Shown here piece after piece: positions 26,433 through 26,744 of a DNA stretch of 26,744 nt; position 1 is the first letter of the stretch; each line of letters opens with the position of its first letter. The translations under genes were made by a program, and so were the position numbers. Below the pieces are notes generated by a model. The model was given only the letters and a program-made list of their open reading frames with translations, searched no databases and was not told where the DNA came from. Origin of the DNA: Isoetes engelmannii (taxonomy: Eukaryota > Streptophyta > Lycopodiopsida > Isoetales > Isoetaceae); assembly GCA_011763485.2 (NCBI GenBank), contig JAANSK020105573.1, forward strand, positions 1 to 26,744, read 5' to 3'.

Positions 26433-26744
26433 ACCTCGTGTAAGACAAAAACAATCTGATCATGAAACGACTTAGAAGTTGAAGTGCATACCTTGGGCAC
26501 TCTGCTTACTGTTGATCGGCCTCCCCTTGATAGAGATTAGCTCGGCTGCCTTAGTATTTTAGGGGATGGGAGAATTATGCCCTTGACAAGGCCTGGATCG
26601 CTTGGATATCTAAAAAGCTGATGGCTTAATGGTCAGATGGCACTTCTGCAGAACCGTCAGAGAATGTTTGTTAGAGCAAAAGCTCTAACCTCGCAAGAAG
26701 GATGAGAAACCGATAATCCAAGCCTCAATCTACCAGATCTAGAC
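26433..26744. other. No gene seen; small perfect hairpin
   Basis: The only clear structure is GTTAGAGC at 26670-26677, AAAA, and GCTCTAAC at 26682-26689, a perfect 8-bp stem with a 4-nt loop. It is not followed by a T run. Confidence 0.5.

Noticed and set aside
26670-26689. Hairpin as a transcription terminator
   Set aside because: There is no T run, and intrinsic terminators are not expected in plant nuclear DNA.
1-26744. CRISPR array, bacterial operon or organellar segment
   Set aside because: The tandem repeats have no unique spacers of uniform size. The genes are intron-containing nuclear plant types, and no tRNA, rRNA or plastid gene was seen.

Overview
The window reads as plant nuclear DNA. 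It is AT-rich and has short exons with GT..AG introns. It carries a plant-type universal stress protein gene, a pentatricopeptide (PPR) relic, a Ty1/copia relic and a CACTA (En/Spm) relic. Intergenic distances are long and decayed transposons are abundant. The PPR relic and the style of the decayed transposon proteins suggest a large-genome vascular plant, possibly a fern. That assignment is an inference; nothing here fixes the species.

Layout. Positions 1-1700 hold no gene, only a GC-rich palindromic motif and several nested tandem repeats. A heavily broken Ty1/copia polymerase lies at about 1980-3055 on the plus strand, followed by a probable LTR start. A motif of about 45 bp containing TTGGCCTCCG occurs three times (about 836-895, 1709-1745, 4505-4560) around this element. 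Positions 4.6-5.8 kb have no recognisable gene.

The main gene lies on the minus strand between 14792 and 5804. I reconstruct up to ten exons whose splice sites and codon phases all agree, giving about 678 residues. It has a basic Gly/Arg-rich start, a helical coiled-coil-like N-terminal part, and one very large exon (7547-6065) with a helical domain of unknown family. Its 3.7-kb intron contains an endonuclease-domain retroelement relic and short repeats.

Positions 15752-16128 are a PPR pseudogene, apparently interrupted by a plus-strand CACTA element that runs from about 16130 to at least 21512. The element shows a degenerate terminal repeat, a dense array of ACGT-core motifs, a TATA box, a first exon with a consensus donor, a SET-domain-like relic, and then a broken tnp2 transposase ending in a DUF4216-like region. 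No right terminus could be found by eye. A second decayed transposon protein (minus strand, 22401 to about 21980) lies next to it, followed by a perfect 69-bp tandem duplication.

The second real gene is an intact universal stress protein (minus strand, 24292-23720). It has a probable 5'-UTR intron and an in-frame 27-bp duplication at its C-terminus. The right end (25.1-26.4 kb) holds a cluster of nested inverted repeats, a tRNA-like SINE candidate, and a GC-rich segment with a long open frame but no ATG. The two genes show no functional link; most of the remaining sequence is transposon debris or unassigned.
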